Positions 1 through 7,917 of a DNA stretch of 22,108 bases are shown here, piece by piece. The notes beneath the pieces were generated by a model. The model had not been told where the DNA came from, ran no database searches, and saw only the letters and a list, made by a program, of their open reading frames with translations. Position 1 is the first letter of the stretch, and the number at the start of each line of letters is the position of its first letter. Position numbers and translations under genes: made by a program. Source of the DNA: Candidatus Saccharimonadota bacterium (GTDB lineage Bacteria; Patescibacteriota; Saccharimonadia; Saccharimonadales; Saccharimonadaceae); assembly GCA_017510305.1 (NCBI GenBank), contig JAFWNO010000005.1, positions 1 through 22,108 of the forward strand. The letters run 5' to 3'.

Positions 1-896
1 AAGGTACTTGTACTAATCCTTCTATTAACTTAGATAGTGATAACTATCTCTATGTTACCTGTACGACTCCAGTATTATCAGAAGGAGTATATACAGTAGA
101 GCTTACTTTAACTAATCTAGGTAGAGTCTTAACTGCAGAAAATGTAGTTACATACTCAGGTGATCCATTAGATGGTATCGAAACTATGCAAACCTTTACA
201 GCAGCAGCCTGTAATAGATTACCGGAAGCAGATACAGCGGGAAACAACATTTACACCTTAAAGGATAGTAGAGATAACAAATCCTACAAGATAGCCCATC
301 TTGCCGATGGGAATTGCTGGATGGTGCAGAACTTGGCGTTGGATGGAGGAAGGACATTAACGCCGGCAGATAGTAACGTGACACAAAATAGGACACTGCC
401 GGCGAATATTGCTAATGGAGTAGCTCCGTCATACAATGACTCTCAAATATATGCGGGGGTTCAAAATCAAACAGATGTGTATGGATCCAAATATGGCAAT
501 CTATACAATTATCCGGCATCATCAGCAACACTAGGCAATTTTGAAACTTTATCTACCATAACGGAATCGGTATGTCCTAAAAATTGGAGGCTCCCAGATA
601 ATAGTAACTACAATACATTAATTCCACTTTATTATTCTGAACAAGATAGTATAGTAGAGAAGATAACTAAATTGCAGAATTTGCCGCTCTCTATTCCGTT
701 GCCAGGTAGATATGACAGTACTTATTATAATAGTTATGAAGTAGGATTCTATATAGCACGCACCGTACCATCGGACAATATCTATGGCGTATATTCACTG
801 CTAATAAATAATATTTCTGCATATACTGAAATAAACACTTTAAGAATCGCGAACAAGAACTGGGGAATGTCTGTCCGCTGCGTCTTCGACTCATAA
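1..896 (+). CDS. FISUMP-domain surface protein, 3' part only
   Basis: The frame starting at base 3 is open from the window edge to the TAA at 894-896, so this is the C-terminal ~297 residues of a longer protein; the ATG at 186 is internal. Residues before it (reading GTCTNPSINL at the edge) look like the end of a beta-sandwich repeat. From about base 183 there is one FISUMP domain (Fibrobacter succinogenes major paralogous domain): MQTFTAAAC, then DGNCWMVQNLALDGG, KYGNLYNY, ESVCPKNWRLPD and the terminal SVRCVF. The four conserved cysteines probably form disulfides outside the cell. It is a close paralogue of the first FISUMP domain of the gene at 12465-14720. The role is unknown; a secreted or surface-exposed location is inferred from the family and the cysteines. 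Codon use is A/T-rich compared with the next gene. No terminator is seen before the following promoter. Confidence 0.8.
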   Translation, partial: GTCTNPSINLDSDNYLYVTCTTPVLSEGVYTVELTLTNLGRVLTAENVVTYSGDPLDGIETMQTFTAAACNRLPEADTAGNNIYTLKDSRDNKSYKIAHLADGNCWMVQNLALDGGRTLTPADSNVTQNRTLPANIANGVAPSYNDSQIYAGVQNQTDVYGSKYGNLYNYPASSATLGNFETLSTITESVCPKNWRLPDNSNYNTLIPLYYSEQDSIVEKITKLQNLPLSIPLPGRYDSTYYNSYEVGFYIARTVPSDNIYGVYSLLINNISAYTEINTLRIANKNWGMSVRCVFDS

Positions 897-905
897 ATAT
901 ATCTG

Positions 906-914
906 TGCTATAAT
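906..914 (+). promoter_or_regulatory. Extended -10 promoter of the helicase gene
   Basis: TG at 906-907, one base, then TATAAT at 909-914. The predicted start of transcription (about 920-922) coincides with the ATG at 922, so the mRNA is probably leaderless. No Shine-Dalgarno sequence precedes the ATG. Confidence 0.75.
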
Positions 915-921
915 AGAGAGT

Positions 922-3018
922 ATGAACAAATTTTTGGAGGGATTAAACGCGCCACAAAAAGAGGCCGTAGAAACTTTGGAAGGGCCACTACTAATTTTAG
1001 CTGGCGCTGGCTCTGGCAAGACCAAGACACTTACTCATCGCATTGCCAATCTTATTGCTCACGGCACCCCCCAGAACAACATCCTCGCCGTCACCTTCAC
1101 CAACAAAGCCGCCAACGAAATGCGGGAAAGGTTGTGGAGTTTGTTGGATATTTCTAATTCCAGAGGGTCCGGAGGCTGCTGCCGAGGATTAGCGGCGGAG
1201 CCCCGTGAAGACGGGCGCGACGAACGCGCCTCTGGAATAGAAATTATCCAACAAACTCCTCCACGAAGCTTCATGCCCTACATGGGCACCTTCCACAGCA
1301 TCTGTGTCAAAATTTTAAGAATCGAGCACGCCGCTGCCGGCCTAGATAAAAACTTCACCATTTACGACACCGACGATCAAGTTGCTCTCATTAAGCGTTC
1401 CATCAAAAATCTAAAAATCGACGACAAATCTCTAAAGCCCAAATCTATCCAGTCTATCATCAGCACCAATAAAAACGAGGGTAAAACCCCAGCAGATTAC
1501 GAAGCAGAGGCCTACTATCCCAACCAAAAAAATATCGCCAAAGTTTTTGCCGAATATGAGCGCGCCAAATCTGCCAGTTCCGCCCTAGATTTTGACGACC
1601 TTTTAATCAGGGTAGTTGATTTGTTTAAAAATCATCCAGATGTCCGCGCCAAATGGCAAAATAAATTTCACCATATCCTCATTGACGAATATCAAGACAC
1701 TAACCATATCCAATATCAATTGGTCAAGGCGCTCGTAAATGAAAATCGCAATATTTGCGTAGTTGGCGACGATTGGCAGTCGATTTATTCTTGGCGTGGT
1801 GCCGATTTTACCAACATCCTCAATTTCGAGCGGGATTTTCCGGGCGCAAAGGTTATTAAACTCGAACAAAATTATCGCTCTACTGGCAATATTTTGGAGG
1901 CTTCGCAAAAAATCATCAATAATAATAAAACCCGCACCGAGAAAACCTTATACACTGAATCTGGCAAAGGCGAGCCTATCACTATCAAAGACAATCAAGA
2001 CGAAACAGCCGAGGCCAATTTTGTTGCTACGCAGATTTTACTAGAAAAGTCTAAAAATCATCGCGGCTTTTCCGATTTTGCCGTGCTATATCGCACTAAT
2101 GCCCAGTCCTATACTTTTGAAAAAGCCTTTATTGCTGCAAAGATTCCATACAAAATTATCGGCGGCGTGCGTTTCTATGACAGAAAAGAAGTCAAAGATT
2201 GTCTAGCCATCCTCAAAGTTATGCTAAATCTTAACGATCGCGTTAGTCTAGAGCGCGTCATAAGCAATGTCTTGCCCGGCATCGGCGCTTCCTCCCTGCA
2301 AAAAATCTATGACTATCTCAATTTTACTCCGAATCTGCTAGACCCAAATATTCCAGACATCCTTACTGGCAAAGCCAAAGACAGTTTTGCTAAGTTCCAA
2401 ACTTTTCTCAAAACTACTGATGTTTTTACCACTCCCCCCGCCGAAATTGCCGAAAAAGCAGTAAACTATTTCCATTTTCAGGAATTATTGGACGATGGCA
2501 CTCCCAGCGGGGAAGAACGTTTTGCCAACCTTGGTGTTTTAATCAACAACGCTACCGCCTACGAAACATTAGATGAGTTTCTCGCCGACGCTTCGCTAAT
2601 GTCTAGTGCCGACGAAGCCAGCGCAAAAAACTCCGTCACTCTCATGACGCTCCATGCCGCCAAGGGCCTAGAGTTCCCGGTAGTTTTTATTGTCGGGATG
2701 GAAGACGGCCTTTTCCCCAGCCTCCGCTCCGACGATGAAAAGGATTTGGAAGAGGAGCGTCGTCTTGCTTACGTCGGCATGACGCGCGCCATGGAGGAGT
2801 TATTCCTCACTTTTGCCAATTCTCGCTATGCCTTCGGTAGCCGCAATTATGCCATGCCGTCCAGATTTCTCACAGAATTAGGCTACGACCCTTACGGTCT
2901 TAGCAGCGAGGATGTCGACGAATTCATCCCCATAGAGGCAGACGATTCCTCCTCTTACAATTCAGATCACCCTGATGCTTGGGATCCATTTCCGCCAGAC
3001 GTGCCAGTCTTTGAATAA
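922..3018 (+). CDS. uvrD: UvrD/PcrA-type superfamily 1 DNA helicase with in-frame palindromic insertion
   Basis: 3'-5' SF1A helicase acting in nucleotide excision repair, mismatch repair or removal of RecA and stalled forks. All motifs are visible: Q motif (LNAPQKEAV, Q12), Walker A GAGSGKT at residues 28-34, motif Ia TFTNKAANEM, Walker B LIDEYQDTN, motif III VGDDWQSIYSWRGAD, motif IV LEQNYRS, motif V VTLMTLHAAKGLEF and motif VI ERRLAYVGMTRA. Between motif Ia and the TFHS of motif Ib, residues ~71-114 are encoded by a palindromic element (see repeat at 1134-1264) that other members lack. The frame is kept. The C terminus is acidic and short. The start at 922 is fixed by the extended -10 just upstream. 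The stop abuts the stop of the convergent pseudouridine synthase gene with no spacer. Family assignment is firm; PcrA, UvrD or Rep specialisation cannot be told from sequence alone. Confidence 0.95.
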   Translation: MNKFLEGLNAPQKEAVETLEGPLLILAGAGSGKTKTLTHRIANLIAHGTPQNNILAVTFTNKAANEMRERLWSLLDISNSRGSGGCCRGLAAEPREDGRDERASGIEIIQQTPPRSFMPYMGTFHSICVKILRIEHAAAGLDKNFTIYDTDDQVALIKRSIKNLKIDDKSLKPKSIQSIISTNKNEGKTPADYEAEAYYPNQKNIAKVFAEYERAKSASSALDFDDLLIRVVDLFKNHPDVRAKWQNKFHHILIDEYQDTNHIQYQLVKALVNENRNICVVGDDWQSIYSWRGADFTNILNFERDFPGAKVIKLEQNYRSTGNILEASQKIINNNKTRTEKTLYTESGKGEPITIKDNQDETAEANFVATQILLEKSKNHRGFSDFAVLYRTNAQSYTFEKAFIAAKIPYKIIGGVRFYDRKEVKDCLAILKVMLNLNDRVSLERVISNVLPGIGASSLQKIYDYLNFTPNLLDPNIPDILTGKAKDSFAKFQTFLKTTDVFTTPPAEIAEKAVNYFHFQELLDDGTPSGEERFANLGVLINNATAYETLDEFLADASLMSSADEASAKNSVTLMTLHAAKGLEFPVVFIVGMEDGLFPSLRSDDEKDLEEERRLAYVGMTRAMEELFLTFANSRYAFGSRNYAMPSRFLTELGYDPYGLSSEDVDEFIPIEADDSSSYNSDHPDAWDPFPPDVPVFE
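1134..1264. repeat. Palindromic element, copy 1 (in frame inside helicase gene)
   Basis: Outer arms 1134-1165 and about 1228-1264 are near-perfect inverted copies: GTGGAG...TTTGTTGGATA on the left, TATCCAACAAACTCCTCCAC on the right. The body carries the family motifs GGAGGCTGCTGCCGAG (1171-1186) and the core hairpin CCCGT-GAAG-ACGGG (1202-1215). It is translated as ~44 extra residues between helicase motifs Ia and Ib. The outer arms run into what would be host coding sequence, so exact borders are uncertain by several bases. Confidence 0.85.
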
Positions 3019-3699
3019 TTATATAGCTTTGATCACATCAAATTCGCCAGACTTAAGTTCCCCCAACTGGTATTTTCCAAATCTCGTCCGATGAAGTTTT
3101 ACTACAGTATACCCCAGCGCCCCAAAAGTCCGGCGAATCTGGCGATTTCTCCCCTCATGCATCGTCACTCGCCATTTTTTCCGCATATCATCTAGTCGCT
3201 CTAGTCCCAGTTGACTCTTGCCATCCGGCAGTTCTATTCCAAAATCTGCTATCATTTGCTGATGCAGCGGCTCGAGGCTACTATCTAGTCTCACTTCGTA
3301 TTCTTTCGTCTTTACAAATTTTGGATGAGTCATTTTGTAGGCAAAATCTCCATCATTAGTTAGTAAAATTAATCCCGATGAGTCCTTATCGAGTCTCCCC
3401 ACAGTTTTTAAATGTTTATATTCGTCTGGTAATAACTCATAAAGCGTCGGCACATCGCCCTGCCTTTTGCGCGAAGACACATATCCCGCCGGCTTATTCA
3501 TTGCAATATAGGTGTAAGAATTTTCAAACGGAATTACTCGGCCGCGATATTTTACTTCGGACTTTTCCGTCACTCGCGCACCAATCTCGGCTTTCTCTCC
3601 ATCCACAAAAATCTTTCCAGACTCAATTAAATTATCGGCTTCACGCCTAGACACCCCCATCCTCTCTGCTAAGAATTTATTGAGCCGGATTTCCGCCAT
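3019..3699 (-). CDS. rluB: RsuA/RluB-family pseudouridine synthase
   Basis: 226 residues. An N-terminal S4 RNA-binding domain (IRLNKFLAERMGVSRREADN, then the SGKIFVDGEKA strand) is followed by the catalytic domain. That domain has YIAMNKPAGYVSS, the GRLDKDSSGLILLTNDG motif with catalytic aspartate D104, and GRNRQIRRTFGALGY near the C terminus. The family isomerises one uridine in rRNA to pseudouridine: RluB acts at 23S U2605, RsuA at 16S U516. Substrate choice within the family is not certain; the overall form fits RluB best. The start ATG lies inside the 3' end of the response regulator gene (23-nt overlap), so the two are probably co-transcribed and translationally coupled. The stop meets the helicase stop tail to tail, and no terminator separates the convergent genes. 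Confidence 0.88.
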   Translation of the reverse strand: MAEIRLNKFLAERMGVSRREADNLIESGKIFVDGEKAEIGARVTEKSEVKYRGRVIPFENSYTYIAMNKPAGYVSSRKRQGDVPTLYELLPDEYKHLKTVGRLDKDSSGLILLTNDGDFAYKMTHPKFVKTKEYEVRLDSSLEPLHQQMIADFGIELPDGKSQLGLERLDDMRKKWRVTMHEGRNRQIRRTFGALGYTVVKLHRTRFGKYQLGELKSGEFDVIKAI

Positions 3700-4255
3700 T
3701 TTGCTGTGGCTCTGGATTAGTTACCGGAGCGGACTCTACTACCGGTGCTGCAGTCGCAGGCTCCACCACTGGTGCTGCTGGCGCATCAACTGGTGCCGGC
3801 GCTGCCGCTGGCACCGCAGGATTCATCATCTGTACTGCTTCGCTTGGTGTGCCGCTCGTCATCTGTGCCTCTGCCGCTGGCTGGCCACCATCGCCTAGTA
3901 CCTCATGGACTACATTTATCACGTCCTCTATTCCAACTTGAGATTTTACTAAATACCTATTCGCCCCAAGCGACTCGCCTCTCTGGCGCTGGTCCTCAGA
4001 AGAAAGGGCTGTCATCATTATCACTTTAATATCTTTAGTTTCTGGTGTGGACCGCAAAATATCTAGCATGTCAAATCCTGAAATTTTTGGCATCATCACA
4101 TCGGACAGAATCAAATCTGGCTTTTCCTTCACAGCCATCGCCAACGCTTCCTCGCCATCGCTTGCAGAAACGATTTCATATCCCTCTGCTACTAACCGAA
4201 TACTATAAATCTCCCTTAAACTTTTATCATCCTCTACAAGCATAATCTTTGTCAT
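3677..4255 (-). CDS. Single-domain response regulator with Pro/Ala-rich tail
   Basis: 192 residues. The receiver domain spans about residues 3-122: acidic pair in IMLVEDD, phospho-acceptor aspartate in LILSDVMMPKISGF, threonine in VIMMTA and lysine in RYLVKSQ, so all signalling residues are present. The remaining ~70 residues are a low-complexity Ala/Pro/Val/Glu tail (PAAAPAPVDAPAAPVVEP) with no DNA-binding domain, so output by protein contact is more likely than transcription control. An upstream ATG at 4273 overlaps the -10 box and cannot be used. The ATG at 4255 sits 7 nt after the -10, giving a leaderless mRNA. No sensor kinase lies in the window. The gene overlaps the pseudouridine synthase downstream; a functional link is unknown. 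Confidence 0.88.
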   Translation of the reverse strand: MTKIMLVEDDKSLREIYSIRLVAEGYEIVSASDGEEALAMAVKEKPDLILSDVMMPKISGFDMLDILRSTPETKDIKVIMMTALSSEDQRQRGESLGANRYLVKSQVGIEDVINVVHEVLGDGGQPAAEAQMTSGTPSEAVQMMNPAVPAAAPAPVDAPAAPVVEPATAAPVVESAPVTNPEPQQNGGNPAQ

Positions 4256-4261
4256 ACCACC

Positions 4262-4270
4262 ATTATATAG
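4262..4270 (-). promoter_or_regulatory. Extended -10 promoter of the response regulator
   Basis: On the minus strand TGCTATATAAT precedes the gene, with TATAAT at 4267-4262. The predicted start of transcription falls on or beside the ATG at 4255, so the transcript should be leaderless. It is divergent from the pheS promoter about 30 bp away. Confidence 0.65.
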
Positions 4271-4295
4271 CACACACTCAAAAATGTAAAGAGTA

Positions 4296-4304
4296 TGGTA
4301 TAAT
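4296..4304 (+). promoter_or_regulatory. Extended -10 promoter of the pheS operon
   Basis: TGG followed by TATAAT at 4299-4304. The pheS ATG at 4315 is 11 nt after the -10, which leaves a leader of only a few nucleotides and no Shine-Dalgarno. Confidence 0.7.
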
Positions 4305-4314
4305 AATATATAGT

Positions 4315-5262
4315 ATGTCAGAGTTGGAAAAATTAAAATCCGAGTTAAATAGCCTCGGCAAAGAATATGCTAAAATCAAGACTCTCCCTCCAGAGGAGCG
4401 CAAAGATTTTGGTATTAAGTTAAATCAAAAAAAAGAAGATTTACTTCAAAAAATTCAGCAGGCCGAAGCTGCCGAGCAGTCTAAAAATATCGAGCCTATC
4501 GATATTACTGCACCATCCGCGCCAAACGAGCAAATCCCAGAATTCAAAAATGGCAGCAAGCATCCTTTAATGACCGAACTAGACCGCGTCTGCGACATCT
4601 ATTCCCGCATGGGCTTTAATGTAATGGAAGCCCGCACCATCGATGATGAATTTAACATGTTTGAAGCACTCAACTTTCCAGAGGGTCATCCAGCTCGCGA
4701 CGGTTATGATACTTTCAGAACAGCAGAAGGTTTTATTCCACCAGCTCATACTAGCACCATGCAGCATCGTGCCCTAAAAAAATACAAAAAGGATTTAGAA
4801 AATGGTGGCCAGATTGCCGTAGTTATTCCGGGCCGCGTCTATCGCAACGAAGACGTCGACGCCACTCACGAGCACACGTTCTACCAATGTGAAGGCATTT
4901 TTGTCAGCAAGGATGCCACCATGGGCCAGATGCTCGGCGTGCTTAAAAATTTCTTCGAAACTTACTACGGGCAGGAATTAAACATCCGCACTCAGCCGGG
5001 CTACTTTCCGTTCACCGAGCCTTCGCTCGAATTTATGATTGAAAAGCCCAAATCTCTCGGCGGCAAGGGCGATGGCTGGCTCGAAATGCTTGGCTGCGGT
5101 ATGATTCATCCAAATGTCTTAAAAATGGCCGGCATTGATCCTGCTAAATACAAAGGCTTCGCCTGGGGCGGCGGCATCGATCGTCTAGTAATGCTGCGTT
5201 ACGGTCTCACCGACGTCCGCTATTTCGAATCAGGCAAACTAGAATTTCTAAAGGAGTTTTAA
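4315..5262 (+). CDS. pheS: Phenylalanine-tRNA ligase alpha subunit
   Basis: 315 residues. Catalytic subunit of the alpha2-beta2 PheRS, which charges tRNA-Phe with phenylalanine. It has an N-terminal helical segment (SELEKLKSELNSLGKEYAKI). The class II core follows: FNMFEALNFPEGHPARD, motif 2 region YRNEDVDATHEHTFYQCEG, the FPFTEPSLEF Phe-pocket segment and motif 3 GGGIDRLVMLRYGL. An upstream ATG at 4249 would put 22 extra residues across the promoter, so the start at 4315 is preferred; it is also where the conserved helix begins. pheT starts one base after the pheS stop, and its ribosome-binding site (AAGGAG) lies within the last pheS codons, indicating coupled translation. Confidence 0.96.
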   Translation: MSELEKLKSELNSLGKEYAKIKTLPPEERKDFGIKLNQKKEDLLQKIQQAEAAEQSKNIEPIDITAPSAPNEQIPEFKNGSKHPLMTELDRVCDIYSRMGFNVMEARTIDDEFNMFEALNFPEGHPARDGYDTFRTAEGFIPPAHTSTMQHRALKKYKKDLENGGQIAVVIPGRVYRNEDVDATHEHTFYQCEGIFVSKDATMGQMLGVLKNFFETYYGQELNIRTQPGYFPFTEPSLEFMIEKPKSLGGKGDGWLEMLGCGMIHPNVLKMAGIDPAKYKGFAWGGGIDRLVMLRYGLTDVRYFESGKLEFLKEF

Positions 5263-5263
5263 T

Positions 5264-7897
5264 ATGAGAATCTCACTAAACGAAATTAAAAAATATGTAT
5301 CCATCCCAGAATCTGTCAGTACCGAAGATTTAATTAAACTAATCGGCTCCCGCCTCGTAGAAGTAGAGGAAGCCATAGATCTCGCCCCAAAGTATAAAAA
5401 TGCTTATATCGTAAAAGTCGCCGAGTGTGAACCAATTGAAGGTACGCACCTGCATCGTTGCGCAATCGAGATAGGAGATTGCGAATACGAGAATTCCGAT
5501 TTGTCGGGCTGTGGCGGAGGCGCGGCCGAGCCCATTGGTGCGGCCCCCGCAACGGCGGGCGGACGCAACCATTGCCCGACAAACGGAGATTCTCGTAGTT
5601 GCAAAGTACAGGTCGTCTGTGGCGCACCAAATGTTAGAAAAGGTATGCTCGCCGTCTGGCTCGCTCCAGGCGCCATCGTTCCTCAAACTTACGGCAACGA
5701 GAATTTCAAACTCGGCGTTCGCAAACTCCAAGGCTACGAGTCTAACGGTATGCTTGCCGGCCTAGACGAGCTAGACCTTGGCGACGACCACTCTGGCATT
5801 GTCGAAATCGACCCAAGCATGGATTTTCCGGGCACCACGCGTAATGTCCAGCCGGGCGATAGTTTCGCCGATGTTTTCGAGCTAAACGATATAATCTTAG
5901 ATATCGAAAACAAATCCCTCACTCACCGCCCAGACACCTTCGGCCTCATCGGCTTCGCGAGAGAAGTAGCTGGCATTCTCGGCATCAATTTTGCTGAAGG
6001 CTTGGTCAGTAGCAAGATTGCGGATATGTCAATCTCGGGATCTATTTTCTTACGAGAAAATACGATAGGGAGGGCCCCCGCAACGGCGGGCGGACCGACC
6101 GGTGCCCGAGATGACATAACGCAAGCTGGCGATGGTAAGATTTCCATCAAAATTGAAGACGCCAAGCTATGCCCGCGCTATTCTTGCGCTGTCATCGAAA
6201 TGAAGGATGCCACCGAAAAGGAAAAATATCTTACTCCTGGCGTAGTCTTCCTCGCCAAAGCTGGCATGCGCACGATAGACAAAATTGTCGACATCACCAA
6301 TATTTTAATGCTTCAAACTGGCCAGCCACTCCACGCTTTTGACTACGATAAATTTATAAAAGTTGGCAACACAAAATCACCAAAAGTCACCGTCCGCCTT
6401 GCTAAAGAAAATGAAGAGTTGCAATTACTAGACGGCAAGACTATCAAATGCACTACCGATGATATATTGATCGCCTCAAATGATGTGCCAGTCGCACTCG
6501 CTGGCGCGATGGGCGGCGCTAGCACCGAGATAGACGCCAGCACTACCAAAATATTCTTAGAATCTGCCACATTTTCGCTCTATAATTTGCGCAAGACTCA
6601 AATGTATCACGGCATTTTTAGCGAAGCCATCACTAGATTCACCAAGGGCCAGCCTGCCGGCCAGACCGTTCCCGTTCTAAACGAAGCCATCGAGCGGCTC
6701 GGCGGGGAATTAATTGAAACTGCCGATTCCTACCCCGGCAAGCAAAAATCAGAAGTAATAAATCTCACCACGCACGACATCAATTCGCTCCTCGGCACAA
6801 ATTATAAAACTTCTGAAATTGTAAAAACGCTCGCCAATGTCGGAATAAATGATACAAATACGGCTGCAGATTTGAGTTTCTGTGTTCCATACTGGCGCAC
6901 AGACCTACATATTAAAGAGGACATCATCGAGGAAGTCGGCCGCCTTAATGGCTACGACAACATTCCAAAAACTTTGCCAATCCGCCCATTTATCGGCGCC
7001 AAAGAGGATGAAATGCTAAAATTAAAGAAGCAAATCCGCAGTATCCTCTCTGATAATCTCGGCGCCCACGAAGTTCTCACTTATACTTTTGTTAACAAAA
7101 AACTTCAAAAGTTGGTCGGCGAGGATACCAAAGATTCCTACGAAATCATCAATTCCATCTCGCCAGACCTTCAGGCCCTAAGGCAGAGCCTCACCCCGTC
7201 ATTACTCGAAAAAATCTATCTCAACCAAAAGGCTGGCTATAAAGATTTTACTCTCTACGAGATGAATCAAGTCACCAAAAAATCTCTTGGTTTCACCGAA
7301 GATAAAGTGCCGAATGTCGAGCATCATCTTGCTCTCGCCACCACTCATGATTATTACTATGCCAAAGCACTTTTAGAAAATCTTGCCAAGAGTCTACATC
7401 TAAACATAGCAGTGAAAGAATTTAAATCCGGCCCCGCCTACTTTGAGCCACTTCACTCCGCCGAGATTATATTAAACGGCCAAACTATCGGCTACCTCGG
7501 CGAAATTCGCATGGGCGTCCAAAGCGGCCTAAAACTCCCGCTCACTTCTGCTTTCGAGATTAATCTCGCCTTCCTTCTCGACATCAATAATCACCACATT
7601 GCCATGCCCAGACTTTCCAAATATCCGTCTTCCGAGCGCGATCTCACTCTCAAAGTTCCAGCCGACTTGGCCTACGAGAGTCTCAAAGATGCTATTGTCA
7701 ACACTTTAGATAATCAAGATAATCTCATCTACACTATCACCCCAGCCAGCATTTATCAAAAGGAAAAGAGCACCAAAAACATATCCTTCAAGCTCAGTTT
7801 CGCCAGCACCAAGAAGACCTTGGAATCTGCCGAGATTTCTGCTATAATGGAAGAAGTAATAAATAGTACTGCGGCTTTTCACGCGTCCGTCGTATAG
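5264..7897 (+). CDS. pheT: Phenylalanine-tRNA ligase beta subunit with two in-frame palindromic insertions
   Basis: 877 residues, longer than the usual ~800. Domains in order: B1 and tRNA-binding OB fold (residues ~40-150: VAECEPIEGTHLHRC, VQVVCGAPNVRKGM, LAPGAIVPQ); B3/B4 editing region (CPRYSCAVIE, TIDKIVDITNILMLQTGQPLHAFDYD); B5 (INSLLGTNYKTSEIVKTL, VPYWRTDLHIKEDIIEEVGR); the catalytic-like domain; and a C-terminal FDX-ACB anticodon-binding domain (RLSKYPSSERDLTLKV). Two palindromic elements are translated within it: residues ~73-113 in a loop of the OB fold, just before the conserved IVCGAPN-type strand, and residues ~252-287 just before the B3 region. Both keep frame. They probably form surface loops, since this is an essential single-copy enzyme. 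A strong ribosome-binding site for the FKBP gene follows the stop. Confidence 0.96.
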   Translation: MRISLNEIKKYVSIPESVSTEDLIKLIGSRLVEVEEAIDLAPKYKNAYIVKVAECEPIEGTHLHRCAIEIGDCEYENSDLSGCGGGAAEPIGAAPATAGGRNHCPTNGDSRSCKVQVVCGAPNVRKGMLAVWLAPGAIVPQTYGNENFKLGVRKLQGYESNGMLAGLDELDLGDDHSGIVEIDPSMDFPGTTRNVQPGDSFADVFELNDIILDIENKSLTHRPDTFGLIGFAREVAGILGINFAEGLVSSKIADMSISGSIFLRENTIGRAPATAGGPTGARDDITQAGDGKISIKIEDAKLCPRYSCAVIEMKDATEKEKYLTPGVVFLAKAGMRTIDKIVDITNILMLQTGQPLHAFDYDKFIKVGNTKSPKVTVRLAKENEELQLLDGKTIKCTTDDILIASNDVPVALAGAMGGASTEIDASTTKIFLESATFSLYNLRKTQMYHGIFSEAITRFTKGQPAGQTVPVLNEAIERLGGELIETADSYPGKQKSEVINLTTHDINSLLGTNYKTSEIVKTLANVGINDTNTAADLSFCVPYWRTDLHIKEDIIEEVGRLNGYDNIPKTLPIRPFIGAKEDEMLKLKKQIRSILSDNLGAHEVLTYTFVNKKLQKLVGEDTKDSYEIINSISPDLQALRQSLTPSLLEKIYLNQKAGYKDFTLYEMNQVTKKSLGFTEDKVPNVEHHLALATTHDYYYAKALLENLAKSLHLNIAVKEFKSGPAYFEPLHSAEIILNGQTIGYLGEIRMGVQSGLKLPLTSAFEINLAFLLDINNHHIAMPRLSKYPSSERDLTLKVPADLAYESLKDAIVNTLDNQDNLIYTITPASIYQKEKSTKNISFKLSFASTKKTLESAEISAIMEEVINSTAAFHASVV
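5481..5602. repeat. Palindromic element, copy 2 (in frame in pheT, OB fold)
   Basis: Arms 5481-5509 and 5574-5602 pair at 24 of 29 positions (shared parts TACGAGAAT and TTTGTCGGGC). Inside lie GCGGAGGCGCGGCCGAG (5514-5530) and the core hairpin CCCGC-AACG-GCGGG (5546-5559), followed by CGGACGC. The translation contains ENSDLSG, GGGAAEP, GAAPATAGG and NGDS, closely matching the exonuclease copy in the same frame. Confidence 0.92.
6018..6124. repeat. Palindromic element, copy 3 (in frame in pheT, before B3 domain)
   Basis: Arms 6018-6039 and 6105-6124 are inverted copies (TTGCG, TATGTCA, TCTCGGG). The core hairpin CCCGC-AACG-GCGGG is at 6077-6090, again followed by CGGAC. Left of the core the usual GGAGGC/CCGAG module is missing and is replaced by a separate hairpin, TATTTTCT-TACG-AGAAAATA (6043-6062). 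This is a variant copy. The translation APATAGG uses the same frame as copy 2. Confidence 0.88.
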
Positions 7898-7917
7898 TCT
7901 AAAAAGGAGGTCATAAT

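Noticed and set aside
1059..1274. 71-codon open frame on the minus strand over palindromic element copy 1
   Set aside because: It is open because the element is palindromic; the same shadow appears over the copies in pheT. No start signals.
4249..4314. 22-residue N-terminal extension of PheS
   Set aside because: It would place coding sequence over both divergent -10 boxes. The family alignment and promoter position support the ATG at 4315.
5481..5602. Frameshift or pseudogene in pheT
   Set aside because: The odd segment is a multiple of three with no stop, and conserved PheT motifs resume in the same frame, so it is an insertion and not a broken gene.
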